The notes below the pieces were generated by a model that saw nothing but the letters and a program-made list of their open reading frames with translations, was not told the origin of the DNA and searched no databases. A stretch of 64,000 nt of DNA from Amycolatopsis sp. NBRC 101858 (GTDB taxonomy: Bacteria; Actinomycetota; Actinomycetes; Mycobacteriales; Pseudonocardiaceae). The DNA lies in contig NZ_BSTD01000003.1 in assembly GCF_030269325.1 (NCBI RefSeq), positions 248,001 through 312,000 on the forward strand. The letters run 5' to 3'. Shown one piece after another: positions 1-9,037 of the stretch. Both the position numbers and the translations under genes were made by a program. Each line of letters begins with the position of its first letter. Position 1 is the first letter of the stretch.

Positions 1-1112
1 GCGTCCCGGACGACGCCGTCCGCGGTCTCCACCCCGGTCTCGGTCAGCTGGACGAGGGGGGTGTCCCGCAGGGAAACCAGCCGGACCGAAGGGTTGTTGT
101 AGGCCTCGTAGTAGCCGGTGCCGAACGGCGGACGGCGCCCGCCGTAGCCGTGGTCACGCGGGATCAGCTTCTCGGCGGTCTCCTGGTCCCGCACGGTCTC
201 CCGGATCTTGCCCGCGACGAAGGCACACCATTCGCCGTTGACCTCGGGGTTGTGCAGGAAGTCGATGTAGTTCGTGCTGAGCTTGCGGAACCCGCCCGAC
301 TTCCACAGCTTCTCGAAGAAGACCGCCCGCTCTTCGGCGGTGTCCGCCTCGGCGTAGCGGTTGGGCAGCTCGTGCAGGAACCCGGACGGCGAAGTCTCGA
401 GAGTGTGCTTGACCGCCTCGTAGTCCCGCTTGAGCTCGGCCTGCCGGGCCGCGGGGATCGGCGCGTTGTTCAGCGGTGTGCACCAGTCCGGGGTCCGCTG
501 GTACACGGTCAGCGACTCGACCACGTCGGCCAGCGCCGGGACGAGCTGCACACCGGACGAGCCCGTGCCGATCAGCGCGACCCGCTTTCCCCGCAGGTCC
601 ACGGCGTCCGCCGGCCAGCGCCCCGTGTGGTACTGCACGCCGCGGAACACGTCCTGGCCCGGGACGACCGGGCGGAACGGCACCGACAGCACGCCGGTCG
701 CGGCGACGACGTAGCGGGAGCGGTACACCTCGCCGGAGCCGGTCGTGACCGTCCAGGTCCCGGCACCCTGGTCGTACACGGCGGAGGTCACGCGCCGGCC
801 GAGCCGCAGGTCGCGACGCAGGTCGAACTTGTCGACGACGTGGTTGAAGTACCGCTCGACCTCGGGCTGGCCCGCGTACTCCTCCGACCACTCCCACTCC
901 TCCCACAGCTCGCGGGAAAAGAGGTAGCCGTAGCTGTAAGACTCGGAATCGAAGCGCGCCTCGGGATAGCGGTTCCAGTACCAGGTGCCGCCGACTCCCT
1001 CGGCCTCGTCCAGCAGCAGCGCCGAGAAGCCCTCCTGGCGTGCCCGGTAGAGCTGGTTGATGCCGGTTACGCCGGCTCCGACGATCAGGACGTCCACCTC
1101 GGTGTCGCTCAC
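1..1112 (-). CDS. Baeyer-Villiger-type flavin monooxygenase, 3' end outside window
   Basis: The frame reads leftward from a GTG at 1112-1110 and stays open to position 1, so about 370 codons are present and the C-terminus is missing. Near the N-terminus is an FAD-binding GAGVTG followed by GGTWYWNRYPEARFD, as in cyclohexanone-monooxygenase-like enzymes. The BVMO fingerprint FxGxxxHxxxW is met by FRGVQYHTGRW, and the NADPH site GTGSSG follows it. Such enzymes use NADPH and O2 to convert ketones to esters or lactones. The gene is last in view of an operon, 14 nt after the SDR stop, so it probably acts on a ketone made by that SDR. The family is firm; the substrate is unknown. Confidence 0.9.
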   Translation of the reverse strand, partial: MSDTEVDVLIVGAGVTGINQLYRARQEGFSALLLDEAEGVGGTWYWNRYPEARFDSESYSYGYLFSRELWEEWEWSEEYAGQPEVERYFNHVVDKFDLRRDLRLGRRVTSAVYDQGAGTWTVTTGSGEVYRSRYVVAATGVLSVPFRPVVPGQDVFRGVQYHTGRWPADAVDLRGKRVALIGTGSSGVQLVPALADVVESLTVYQRTPDWCTPLNNAPIPAARQAELKRDYEAVKHTLETSPSGFLHELPNRYAEADTAEERAVFFEKLWKSGGFRKLSTNYIDFLHNPEVNGEWCAFVAGKIRETVRDQETAEKLIPRDHGYGGRRPPFGTGYYEAYNNPSVRLVSLRDTPLVQLTETGVETADGVVRD

Positions 1113-1126
1113 GGTGCCCCTTCCCT

Positions 1127-2077
1127 TCACTCTGCCGGGCGCAGGTGCGCCATGAACGTGCCGGTGAAGTCGCCGAGGCTCTGCGGGACGAGGTAGCCCT
1201 TCTCGTCGGCGATCTCGTCCAGGTGGGCGGCGACGTCCTCGATGGACGGCGCAGCATCGGTGCTCAGCCAGCCCGGGGTGGCGCCGAGGAAGAGCCGGCT
1301 GAACCGGTGGGCGCCGGCAGCGAAGATCTCCCCGGTGACCGGGCAGTTCTCGTGGGCGAGCAGGCCCACCATCGGCGCGACCAGCGCCGGGTCCAGGGTC
1401 TGGGCCATCGCGGCGGCCGCCGCGTCCACCCCGCCGGTCCCGCCCACCCCGGCGCTGGTGTCCGGGTGCCCCGCCATCCGGGTCCACGCGTTGGGCGCGA
1501 TGACGTTCGCCTTGATGCCGTGCGCGGCACCCTGGGTGGCGAAGTTGCGGGTCAGGCCGATGATCCCGGACTTCGCGGCGGCGTAGGCCAGGTTGCCCGC
1601 GAGCCCGAACATCCCGACCGAGGTGGTCGTCACGATCCGGCCGTGGCCGGCCGCCACGAAATGCGGCCAGGCCGCCCGGACCACGTGGAAGGAGCCGAGC
1701 AGGTGGACGTCGAGATGGGACTGCACGAACGCCTGGTCCGCCTCGGGCAGCTCCAGCCAGCGCATGATCCCGGCGTTGGCGACGACCGCGTCGATCCGGC
1801 CGAACGTGTCCCGCGCGGTGTCCACGATGGCCTGGCCGCCCTCGGGGGTCGACACGTCGCTCGTGTTCGCGACGGCCTCACCGCCTGCCGCGACGATCTC
1901 GTCGACGACCTGCTGGGCGGGACCGGTGTCGGTGCCGGAGCCGTCCATGGCTCCCCCCAGGTCGTTCACCACCACGCGGGCCCCGCGCCCGGCGAGGTGC
2001 AGCGCGTAGGCGCGGCCGATGCCGCGCCCCGCGCCGGTGACCACCACGACGTGGCCACCGAAGTCGTACTCGGACAT
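1127..2077 (-). CDS. Short-chain dehydrogenase/reductase, MFE-2-like
   Basis: The product has 316 residues. The Rossmann motif TGAGRGIG lies at residues 14-21, NAGIM follows, and the catalytic YAAAK is near residue 165. The protein is longer than a classical 250-residue SDR. Its N-terminal half (VVNDLGG followed by a long loop) resembles the hydroxyacyl-CoA dehydrogenase unit of peroxisomal multifunctional enzyme type 2, so oxidation of a hydroxyacyl-CoA or a cyclic alcohol is plausible. It starts with ATG 40 nt downstream of the CoA ligase gene and is followed after 14 nt by a BVMO gene. An alcohol-to-ketone-to-lactone sequence is inferred from that order. Confidence 0.88.
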   Translation of the reverse strand: MSEYDFGGHVVVVTGAGRGIGRAYALHLAGRGARVVVNDLGGAMDGSGTDTGPAQQVVDEIVAAGGEAVANTSDVSTPEGGQAIVDTARDTFGRIDAVVANAGIMRWLELPEADQAFVQSHLDVHLLGSFHVVRAAWPHFVAAGHGRIVTTTSVGMFGLAGNLAYAAAKSGIIGLTRNFATQGAAHGIKANVIAPNAWTRMAGHPDTSAGVGGTGGVDAAAAAMAQTLDPALVAPMVGLLAHENCPVTGEIFAAGAHRFSRLFLGATPGWLSTDAAPSIEDVAAHLDEIADEKGYLVPQSLGDFTGTFMAHLRPAE

Positions 2078-2117
2078 GCTGTGTAGTCCTTCTCTCGTGA
2101 GGGATGGGGCGGGAGCG

Positions 2118-3635
2118 TCAGGTGACGAGCCGGAACCGGCGCACCTTGCCGACGCTCGTGCGCGGCAGCTCGTCGATCAGCGTCCAGTCCCGTGGGCGCG
2201 CGGCGGGCGTGAGGTTGCGAGCCGCCCACTCGTCGAGTTCGGCGGGTGAAGGCGGCGCCGCGGCGTCCCTGGCGACGACGTAGGCGACCGGCACGACGTC
2301 CCGGACGGCGTCCTCGCGGGACACCACCGCGACCTCCAGGACCCCGGGTGCCTGGGCGAGCACCGCCTCGACCTCCGTGAGGCTCACGTTCTCCCCCGCC
2401 ACCTTGATCACGTCGTCCACCCGGCCGACGAAGCGGAGCAGCCCGTCCGTGCCCCGGGAGACGAGGTCGCCGGTGGCGAACCAGGTGCCGTCGGCGGTCT
2501 TTTCGCGGAAGACCTTGGCGGTGAGCGCCTCGTCGTCCAGGTAGCCGGCGAAGAGATCGACGCCGGGGGTACCGAGCACGAGCAGCTCCCCCGGCGCGTC
2601 CGCCGGACCGCCGGTGCCGGCCTGCTCGAGCCGGATCCGCCGGCCCGCCACCGGCTGCCCGATGACGTCGTGCCGGGCGAGCTCGCCGGTGTCCGCGCAC
2701 ACGATCGCCACCGTTTCGGTCATGCCGTAGAGCTGCCGCGGGCGGGCCCCCACCAGGTCGGCGAACTTCCGGTGGTGCTCACGGCCGAGGCTCTGCGCGA
2801 ACCACACGTGCTCGAGCGCCAGCGGCCGTTCGTCCGCCGGGACCCGGGCGAGGATCATCCGGATCGGGGCGGCGAACAGGCTCGCGTGGGTCACCCCCAG
2901 CTCGCGGGCGTGCCGCACCCAGCCGGACGCGCTGAACACCGCGCTCAGCGCCACGCTCGCGCCGGCCGCCATCGCCGGGGCGAAGCAGTAGTACTGGGCG
3001 TTCGCGTGGAACAGCGGCAACGTGACGTGCCAGCGGTGCCGCGGCTCGAGAGCCACGGCCTCCGCCATCACGCGGGCCACCGTGGCGTAGGCGGCCTGGG
3101 TGAGCACGACCCCCTTGGGCGCCGAGGTGGTGCCGGAAGTGAACATGACGGCCAGCCGGTCGTCCGGCCGCACCACCGCGGGCGCGAAGACCGGGCCGTC
3201 GAGCGGCCCGCCCGCGGCGGTGTCCGCGGCGTCCTCGGCCAGCTCGATCACCGCGGGCACGCGCCCGGCGGCGCCCTCCCGGTACGGCGCGCCCCGCGAC
3301 GCGGCGCAGATCCCGGCCGCCGGCGCGACCCGGCGGACCTGGCTCGCGATGTCCCTCGCCGTCGACTGCGGGTCCACCGGTACCAGCCAGGCCCCGAGCC
3401 GCGACGCGGCCAGCCACAACGCCACGAACGCCGGGCAGTTGCGCAGGACCACGTGCACCGCGGAGCCGGACCGGACGCCGGCGGCGTGCAGGGCGCCGGC
3501 GGTCCGGGCGACGACCGCGTCGAACTCCGCGTAGCTCCAGTCCGACCGGACACCGGACTCCGCGCGGAACACCAGGAACGGACGGTCGCCGTGGTCGCGG
3601 ACCGCCGACTCCCAGACGCGCTGGAAGGTCGTCAT
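2118..3635 (-). CDS. AMP-dependent acyl-CoA synthetase/ligase
   Basis: The product has 505 residues and belongs to the ANL superfamily, which activates a carboxylate with ATP and CoA through an acyl-adenylate. The P-loop is MFTSGTTSAPKG (residues 164-175). YGMTE, ATGDL, GRVDDVIKVAGENV and the C-terminal PRTSVGKVRR with the catalytic Lys follow in the expected order. ATG at 3635 is chosen because it lies 14 nt after the preceding cyclase-family stop. The open frame continues upstream only by chance, as a shadow of that gene. It probably activates a ring-opened acid for beta-oxidation. The family is certain; the substrate is unknown. Confidence 0.92.
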   Translation of the reverse strand: MTTFQRVWESAVRDHGDRPFLVFRAESGVRSDWSYAEFDAVVARTAGALHAAGVRSGSAVHVVLRNCPAFVALWLAASRLGAWLVPVDPQSTARDIASQVRRVAPAAGICAASRGAPYREGAAGRVPAVIELAEDAADTAAGGPLDGPVFAPAVVRPDDRLAVMFTSGTTSAPKGVVLTQAAYATVARVMAEAVALEPRHRWHVTLPLFHANAQYYCFAPAMAAGASVALSAVFSASGWVRHARELGVTHASLFAAPIRMILARVPADERPLALEHVWFAQSLGREHHRKFADLVGARPRQLYGMTETVAIVCADTGELARHDVIGQPVAGRRIRLEQAGTGGPADAPGELLVLGTPGVDLFAGYLDDEALTAKVFREKTADGTWFATGDLVSRGTDGLLRFVGRVDDVIKVAGENVSLTEVEAVLAQAPGVLEVAVVSREDAVRDVVPVAYVVARDAAAPPSPAELDEWAARNLTPAARPRDWTLIDELPRTSVGKVRRFRLVT

Positions 3636-3649
3636 GGTTCGCCGGCCGC

Positions 3650-4711
3650 TCAGACGGTGGCGACGGGCGTGAGCGGGCTGCCCTGGGTACCCGGCAGCCG
3701 CAGCGGCGGAGCGGTGAGCAGGAACCGGCTCCGCTCGTGCTCGTGCAGCCAGTCCGCCAGGTCCTGCAGCAGCCACAGCTCGCCCAGCGGGACGCCGAGC
3801 TTGAACAGGCAGTGGTGGTGGATCGGCAGCAGCGTCCCCGGGTTCTCGGCGTCCGGCGCCGGCCGGGCCATCCCGACGCCCTCGACGGCGGAGTTGTCCG
3901 AGATCAGCGCGGACAGCTGCGAGTCGGTGATCCACTGCAGCACCGCCGGGTCGTAGCCGTCGAGGTACGGGCCGATCTGGTTGACCGTGGCCGGATCCGG
4001 CCTGCCGTTCCACTCCAGCAGCTGCTTGTCCGTGCCGGTGTGCAGCAGCACCATGTCGCCCGGTTCCACGACGATGCCGTCCCGGTTCATGATGTCCTGC
4101 AACGTCGCCAGGTTCACCGGCTGGTTCGCCGTCCCGAGGTGGCGGGACAGGTCGATCAGCACGCCACGGCCCTGTACCCCGTGCGCGGCCATGTGTTCCA
4201 TGCCGAGGTGGCGGGCGACGCTCGTGCTGCCGCTGCCGTCGCCCCGGGCGTCCTCCACCGGGCCGACGATGTCGACGTGCGCGCGATAACCGTTGTAGTA
4301 CACGGCTTCCGGCACGCCGTCGGCATCCGCGTCGAACTCCGCACCCTGGTGGGCCAGCGCGTCCCACTGCGTCGAGTACTGCATCCAGAGCGTGACCTGG
4401 TCGTCCGACCACACGTCGTTGAACCCGGGGTGGATGAACTCCCGGGCGATCATGTTGTAGAAGGACGCCGGGTTGTGCTTGAGGTCCTCGGTGGGCTGCA
4501 CGACCGGCGGGTACCGCCGCTGGTTGCTCGACGAGCCGCCCGGCAGGTCCAGCGGCAGGCTGAGGCCGAACGTGCGGCCCTCCTGTACTTCCGCGATCCC
4601 TTCGAGCACCTTGTGCTTCGTGAGGAGGTTGATCCGGCCGAGCTCGTCGTCGTCCCCGAACTCGCCCCAGTTGGACCCCGGGGGCCGCTGCTTCCACCGC
4701 TGAGTGCTCAT
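3650..4711 (-). CDS. Cyclase-family (PF04199-type) metal-dependent hydrolase, copy 1
   Basis: The product has 353 residues and resembles the cyclase/kynurenine-formamidase family. A QWDALAH segment probably supplies metal ligands, and GRGVLIDL and VVEPGDMVLLHTG are family-typical core strands. Such proteins hydrolyse amides, lactones or ring carbonyls. A close paralogue lies at 21258-22316, and both end in the same GTQGSPLTPVATV tail. A third, more distant member is at 18370-19305. It sits between the P450 gene (7 nt) and the CoA ligase gene (14 nt) in one operon, so hydrolytic ring opening before CoA activation is a reasonable inference. A 137-bp stretch is nearly identical to the paralogue at DNA level. 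Confidence 0.85.
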   Translation of the reverse strand: MSTQRWKQRPPGSNWGEFGDDDELGRINLLTKHKVLEGIAEVQEGRTFGLSLPLDLPGGSSSNQRRYPPVVQPTEDLKHNPASFYNMIAREFIHPGFNDVWSDDQVTLWMQYSTQWDALAHQGAEFDADADGVPEAVYYNGYRAHVDIVGPVEDARGDGSGSTSVARHLGMEHMAAHGVQGRGVLIDLSRHLGTANQPVNLATLQDIMNRDGIVVEPGDMVLLHTGTDKQLLEWNGRPDPATVNQIGPYLDGYDPAVLQWITDSQLSALISDNSAVEGVGMARPAPDAENPGTLLPIHHHCLFKLGVPLGELWLLQDLADWLHEHERSRFLLTAPPLRLPGTQGSPLTPVATV

Positions 4712-4718
4712 ACCCGCC

Positions 4719-5963
4719 TCACCACTTCACCGGGAGCTCGTAGATCCCGTACGCCTGCGAATCTTCCTTGAACCGCAGCGAATCGAAGTCCGCCGCGAGG
4801 GACAGCGTCGGCACCTTGGTGAACAGGCTGCCGAACGCGACCTGGAGCTCGATCCGGGCGAGCTGCTGGCCGACGCACTGGTGCGGACCCCAGCCGAAGG
4901 CGAGGTGGTGCGAGGCCCGCCGGGACAGGTCCAGCCGCGCGGGATCGGGGAACGCCTCGGGATCGTGGTTGGCGATCGGCAGCGCCGCGATCACGCCATC
5001 GCCCTTGCGGATGGTCACTCCGGCGATCTCGAAGTCCTCCAGGACCGCGCGCCGCGCCAGCAGGTGCGCGATGGTGAGGTACCGCAACAGTTCCTCGACG
5101 GCGTTGGCCACGAACCGCTCGTCGCCCGCGTTCTCCCGCAGGGCCGCCAGCTGGTCCGGGTTGCGCAGCAGCAACGCGGTGCCGAGGGTGATCATGTTCG
5201 CGCTGGTGTCGTGTCCCGCGACCAGCAGCATCAGGCCGAGGCGCTGGGCCTCGTCCATCGCCAGCACGCCTTCCTTGATCTTCTCGCCGAGGTCGGTGAG
5301 GACGTCCTCCTGCGGATCGTCCATCTTCTTCTCGATGAGGCCCTGGATGTACTCGCGCAGCGCCTTGTTCGTCGCCGCGCCCTCTTCCGCCGTCTTGGTC
5401 GTGGAGTTGACGACCGTCGCGTGCTTCTGGAAAAAGGTGTGGTCTTCGTAGGGCACGCCGAGCAGGGCGCAGATCATGAGCGAGGGCAGGGGCAGTGACA
5501 CCGCCTCGTTCAGGTTGGCCGGGTTCGGTCCTTCGAGCATCCGGTCGATGAGTTCGTCGGTCATCTGCTGGATCTCGGGCCGCAGCAGGGCCATCCGCTT
5601 GCGGGTGAAGGAGTTCGTGAGCATCCGCCGCCAGCGGGTGTGCTCGGCGCCGTCGGTGTTGTTCAGCCCCGGCTCCATGTGCGGCGCGTGGGCCTTCATC
5701 GACGGCGTCGTGATCGGGTAGCCCGGCGCGCTGATCCCGGCGCTGAGCTTGTCACTGCTGAGCAGCTGCCGGGACACCTCGTGCGAGGTGGACATCCACG
5801 GCGTCTCGCCGTCCCACTGGCGCACCCGCACGAGGGACTCGCCGGTTTCGTGCAGGGCCAGCAGGCCGGGCGGTGGGAGGAAGGGGTTCTCGCGGGAGCG
5901 CGAGGACGGGAACTCGGGGAGGTCGCCGGCGGTCTCGGTGGCGCCGCTTGCGGTCTCGGTCAT
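4719..5963 (-). CDS. Cytochrome P450
   Basis: The product is a soluble bacterial class I P450 of 414 residues. The I-helix oxygen-activation motif AGHDTS is at residues 249-254, the K-helix ExxR is E291-LL-R294, and the heme loop FGWGPHQCVG is at 356-365 with C363 as thiolate ligand. ATG at 5963 is chosen because GGAGAC precedes it and the ferredoxin gene ends 13 nt upstream; the frame is open further upstream but overlaps that gene. It probably hydroxylates the pathway substrate using electrons from the adjacent ferredoxin. No dedicated reductase is in this operon. Confidence 0.95.
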   Translation of the reverse strand: MTETASGATETAGDLPEFPSSRSRENPFLPPPGLLALHETGESLVRVRQWDGETPWMSTSHEVSRQLLSSDKLSAGISAPGYPITTPSMKAHAPHMEPGLNNTDGAEHTRWRRMLTNSFTRKRMALLRPEIQQMTDELIDRMLEGPNPANLNEAVSLPLPSLMICALLGVPYEDHTFFQKHATVVNSTTKTAEEGAATNKALREYIQGLIEKKMDDPQEDVLTDLGEKIKEGVLAMDEAQRLGLMLLVAGHDTSANMITLGTALLLRNPDQLAALRENAGDERFVANAVEELLRYLTIAHLLARRAVLEDFEIAGVTIRKGDGVIAALPIANHDPEAFPDPARLDLSRRASHHLAFGWGPHQCVGQQLARIELQVAFGSLFTKVPTLSLAADFDSLRFKEDSQAYGIYELPVKW

Positions 5964-5976
5964 CGGTGTCTCCAGC

Positions 5977-6207
5977 TCACTCGGCGACGGTGGCGGTGGG
6001 AATCGACCCGGTTCGCTCGACGATCGTGATCGCCATCGCGGGACAGACGGCGGCGGCCTGGCGCACGTCGTCGGCGAGCTCGGCGGGCGGGTTCTCGTCG
6101 AGCAGGACGGCGATCCCGTCCTCGTCCCGCTGGTCGAACACCTCCGCCGCGGCCGCGACACACTGACCGGCCGCGACGCACTTCCCCTCGTCGATGAGGA
6201 TCTTCAT
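5977..6207 (-). CDS. Ferredoxin, [3Fe-4S] type, P450 partner
   Basis: The product is a 76-residue acidic protein. Cys10, Cys16 and Cys55 followed by Pro are the visible cluster ligands, and the position that would hold the extra Cys of a [4Fe-4S] site is not Cys. This pattern is usual for [3Fe-4S] ferredoxins beside actinobacterial P450 genes. It is the first gene of the leftward operon, 13 nt before the P450, and starts with ATG preceded by AGGAGACACC. Its role is to pass single electrons to the P450. Confidence 0.93.
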   Translation of the reverse strand: MKILIDEGKCVAAGQCVAAAAEVFDQRDEDGIAVLLDENPPAELADDVRQAAAVCPAMAITIVERTGSIPTATVAE

Positions 6208-6324
6208 TCGGTGTCTCCTGCTGGATGGTGGGAGCGGTGATCTGTCCTGGGGCCCGGGTCTCCCCATGGCACCACAGCCGGGCGATCGAGACGATGGATA
6301 AAGTGCACCGTTCTGAAGCCTGGG
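6208..6324. promoter_or_regulatory. Divergent promoter region between ferredoxin/P450 operon and PucR-type regulator
   Basis: This 117-nt gap separates two divergent starts. A GTGCAC palindrome lies near 6303, and inverted CACCAC/GTGGTG elements lie at about 6270 and 6324. It is the natural place for the PucR-type regulator to control the P450 operon and itself. The boundaries of any operator are not resolved. Confidence 0.45.
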
Positions 6325-8244
6325 GTGGTGGAAGGTCTCCCCCGGAAAGGGCATACTCGGGAAGTGACCACCGCAGACGCTGGCACCTGGCTCCACCTGC
6401 TCGACGCACACGGCTCCGCCGAGGCCATCGAGGACCTCCGGCGCGAGCTGATAGCGCGAGGGACGGCGGAGGACGCGGTCGAGGACGACGCCGAGCGGGC
6501 CCACCGGATCCAGCGCAGGCTCGCGGCCCACCAGCGCTACATCGACGAGCTGACGGTGCTGGACGACCTGGCCCGCCGGCTCACCACCCTGCGGGAACCC
6601 GGCGATGTCCTGGAAGAGGTCGCCGGCCAGGCCCGCAGGCTGCTGGCCGTCGACGTGGCGTACCTGATGCTCGTGCAGCCGGACGACACGCTGCGGACCG
6701 AGGTCGTCTCCGGGGCGTACGGGACCGGGCTGCGCGGCATCGTGCTGCCGCGCGGCACCGGGCTGGCCGGTGAGGTACTGCGCACCGGAAGCCCCTGGAC
6801 CAGCGAAGACTGTCTCGCCGACCCGGCCTTCCCACACGACGAGGCGGCGGATCTGGCGGCGGACGGCGAGCACCTCGGCGGGCTGCTCGCCGTGCCGCTG
6901 CTCGCCGGCGGCACCACCACCGGAGTGCTGTGCGCGGCGGCCCGCGGCCGGCGCCGGTTCGGGCCGCACGACGTCGAGCTGGCCGCCCGGCTCGCCTCAC
7001 ACGCGGCCGTCGCCATGTCCAACGCGCGGCTGTTCGAGCAGTACCGCGACGCGGTCAGCGAACTGGAGCAGGCCAACACGTCGCTGCGCCGCACAGTCGA
7101 GTCCCGTCAGGCGGTCAACGACCTGCGTGACCGCCAGAGCAGGCAGCTGATCGAGGGCGGCCGGTTCGCCGACTTCCTGCGCGAGCTGCGCCGCTCGGTC
7201 CGCGGCACGGTCGCGGCGTTCGACCGCGAGGACGTGCTGCTCGACGGCGATCCCGGGCTGGAGCTGGCCACCCTCACCGGCGGGGTGACCGGGGCGGCGA
7301 TCGCGGCCAGCCAGTCTGCGCAGCTGTGCGTGGACGGCCCGCGCGGGCCCGTGGTCGTCACCGCGATCGGGCTGAGCACCGGCTACACCGGCTGCGTCGT
7401 GGCGACGGTGACACCCGAGGAAGGCGTCGACGACGTCGCGGGATTGTCGGCGGTCACGGCCACCTCGCTGGCCGTGTACGTCGCCACCCAGATGTCCATC
7501 TACGAGGCCGACCGGCGGACCAGGGGCGAGCTGCTGGGCGCGCTGATGTCCACGGAGCAGCCGGAGGACACGATCCTGCGGCGCGCGGTGAGCGCGGGTG
7601 TCGGGTTCGACGGGCTCACCGCGGTGGCGGCGTTCGACCTCGGCGGGGACACCCGGGCCGTCGCGGCGCTGGCCCAGCAGGTGGCGGACGCGTTGGGCGG
7701 CTGGAGCGCGGTGTACTCGGGCACGGCCGTGGCGTTGCTGACCGGGGCCACCACCGACGGCGTGCGGGCGGCGGTCGCCAAGCTGACCGCCTCCGCGCCG
7801 GCGCCGACCGTGGGGATCAGCGCGGCGTCGGGCGGGGTGGCGGGCGCGCGGGCCGGTGTCGAGGCCGCGCGACAGACCGTCGCCGTGCTCGAGGCGCTGG
7901 GCCGGCCGGGAGAGTGCGTGCTCGCCGGCGAGCTCGGGGTCTACCGGTCCCTGTTCAGCACCGCCGGGCGAGGCGAGATCCGGGCCTTCGTGGCCGACAC
8001 GGTGGGCCCGCTGCTCGACCACGACCAGGGCCACGGCACCGATCTCGCCCCCACCCTCACCACGTTCCTCACGATCGGGCAGAACCACCGCCGGGCCGCC
8101 GCGGAGCTGCACGTGCACCCGAACACGCTGTACCGGCGGCTGGAGCGGATCACCGCCCTGCTCGGCGACGACTGGCGAAAGGCGCCCCGCACCCTGGAGG
8201 TGCAGCTCGCGCTGCACCTCCACGCCCTGCTCGACAAGGTCTGA
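6325..8244 (+). CDS. GAF-domain PucR/CdaR-type transcriptional regulator
   Basis: The product has 639 residues. A leading helical region is followed by a GAF-like sensor (about residues 70-235), then a central region, and a C-terminal PucR-type helix-turn-helix ending in FLTIGQNHRRAAAELHVHPNTLYRRL. The GAF domain probably binds a pathway metabolite. The gene diverges from the ferredoxin-P450 operon, which it most likely regulates. The first GTG is at 6325. A second in-frame GTG at 6364 has GGAAAGG upstream at 6344-6350 and may be the true start. The stop lies 6 nt from the convergent TetR gene. Confidence 0.85.
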   Translation: MVEGLPRKGHTREVTTADAGTWLHLLDAHGSAEAIEDLRRELIARGTAEDAVEDDAERAHRIQRRLAAHQRYIDELTVLDDLARRLTTLREPGDVLEEVAGQARRLLAVDVAYLMLVQPDDTLRTEVVSGAYGTGLRGIVLPRGTGLAGEVLRTGSPWTSEDCLADPAFPHDEAADLAADGEHLGGLLAVPLLAGGTTTGVLCAAARGRRRFGPHDVELAARLASHAAVAMSNARLFEQYRDAVSELEQANTSLRRTVESRQAVNDLRDRQSRQLIEGGRFADFLRELRRSVRGTVAAFDREDVLLDGDPGLELATLTGGVTGAAIAASQSAQLCVDGPRGPVVVTAIGLSTGYTGCVVATVTPEEGVDDVAGLSAVTATSLAVYVATQMSIYEADRRTRGELLGALMSTEQPEDTILRRAVSAGVGFDGLTAVAAFDLGGDTRAVAALAQQVADALGGWSAVYSGTAVALLTGATTDGVRAAVAKLTASAPAPTVGISAASGGVAGARAGVEAARQTVAVLEALGRPGECVLAGELGVYRSLFSTAGRGEIRAFVADTVGPLLDHDQGHGTDLAPTLTTFLTIGQNHRRAAAELHVHPNTLYRRLERITALLGDDWRKAPRTLEVQLALHLHALLDKV

Positions 8245-8250
8245 CCGGGC

Positions 8251-8904
8251 TCAGCCGGGCTCCTTCGGAACCGTGCTCGTCACGATGCCTTCGAAGACCG
8301 ATCCCACGGCTCGCGCGAGCCGCTCGCGGTGCGGAACCAGCGCGATCGGGCGCCCGATCGACACGGCCATCTCCTCGTGGGCCAGGCGCTGCGCGGCGTT
8401 GATCGCCGCCGCCCGCACGCGGATCTCCAAGGCGCCCGGGTCCAGCCCGAACCGCTGCGCCAGTACCGCGGCGAGCACCGGCTCGGCGCGGTCGTGCACG
8501 ACCAGCCACACCGCTCGCAGCCCGGGATCGGTCACCGCCATCCGGACGAGGTCGCTGACCAGCAGGCCATCGTCCACCGCGACGTCGGGCGGCAGCTGGT
8601 AGGTGCGCCGCAGGTGGTCGGCGAGCGACACCTCGCCCGTCCAGCGGCGCAGGGCGGCGACGTAGGCGTCCACCGTCATGGCGAGCAGCGGCTCGGCGCA
8701 CGCCTCCTTGGTCCGGAAGTAGCGCCAGAGGGTGCGCACCGAGATGCCGGCGGCCTCGGCGATCTGCTCGCCGGTGGTCGCCGCGATCCCCCGGGAGCGG
8801 AACAGCCGGACCGCCGCGCGCGAGATCTCCAGCTGCAGCCGCTCGCGGCTGCTCTCGCTCATCGGCGGTCTGCCGCGCCGAGACCCGGCCGTCGTCCCGG
8901 CCAT
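8251..8904 (-). CDS. TetR-family transcriptional regulator
   Basis: The product has 217 residues. The N-terminal HTH includes AAVRLFRSRGIAATTGEQIA and AAGISVRTLWRYFRTKE, which is typical of TetR, and is followed by a helical ligand-binding domain. ATG at 8904 is chosen because GGGAGTG sits just upstream; the TTG further up has no ribosome binding site. It is transcribed divergently from a BVMO gene, so that gene is its likely target. Confidence 0.9.
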   Translation of the reverse strand: MAGTTAGSRRGRPPMSESSRERLQLEISRAAVRLFRSRGIAATTGEQIAEAAGISVRTLWRYFRTKEACAEPLLAMTVDAYVAALRRWTGEVSLADHLRRTYQLPPDVAVDDGLLVSDLVRMAVTDPGLRAVWLVVHDRAEPVLAAVLAQRFGLDPGALEIRVRAAAINAAQRLAHEEMAVSIGRPIALVPHRERLARAVGSVFEGIVTSTVPKEPG

Positions 8905-9037
8905 GATCACTCCCGTAGCCAAGTGCAATTGAGGACTATGAATTTCACGCGATCAGATGTTAACTGTCACTACGCGCCACTATAGCGAATCTTGGTGCGC
9001 ACCCCCTGAAGGACGAGCGACGAGGACGACGCCGCCT
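8905..9037. promoter_or_regulatory. Divergent promoter/operator region, TetR gene and BVMO gene
   Basis: The gap is locally AT-rich for this genome. It contains GTTAAC and two direct copies of CACTA at 8968-8972 and 8978-8982, spaced by one helical turn, within a 10-bp repeat that matches at 7 of 10 positions. Repeats of this spacing are plausible binding sites for the adjacent TetR protein. Confidence 0.45.
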
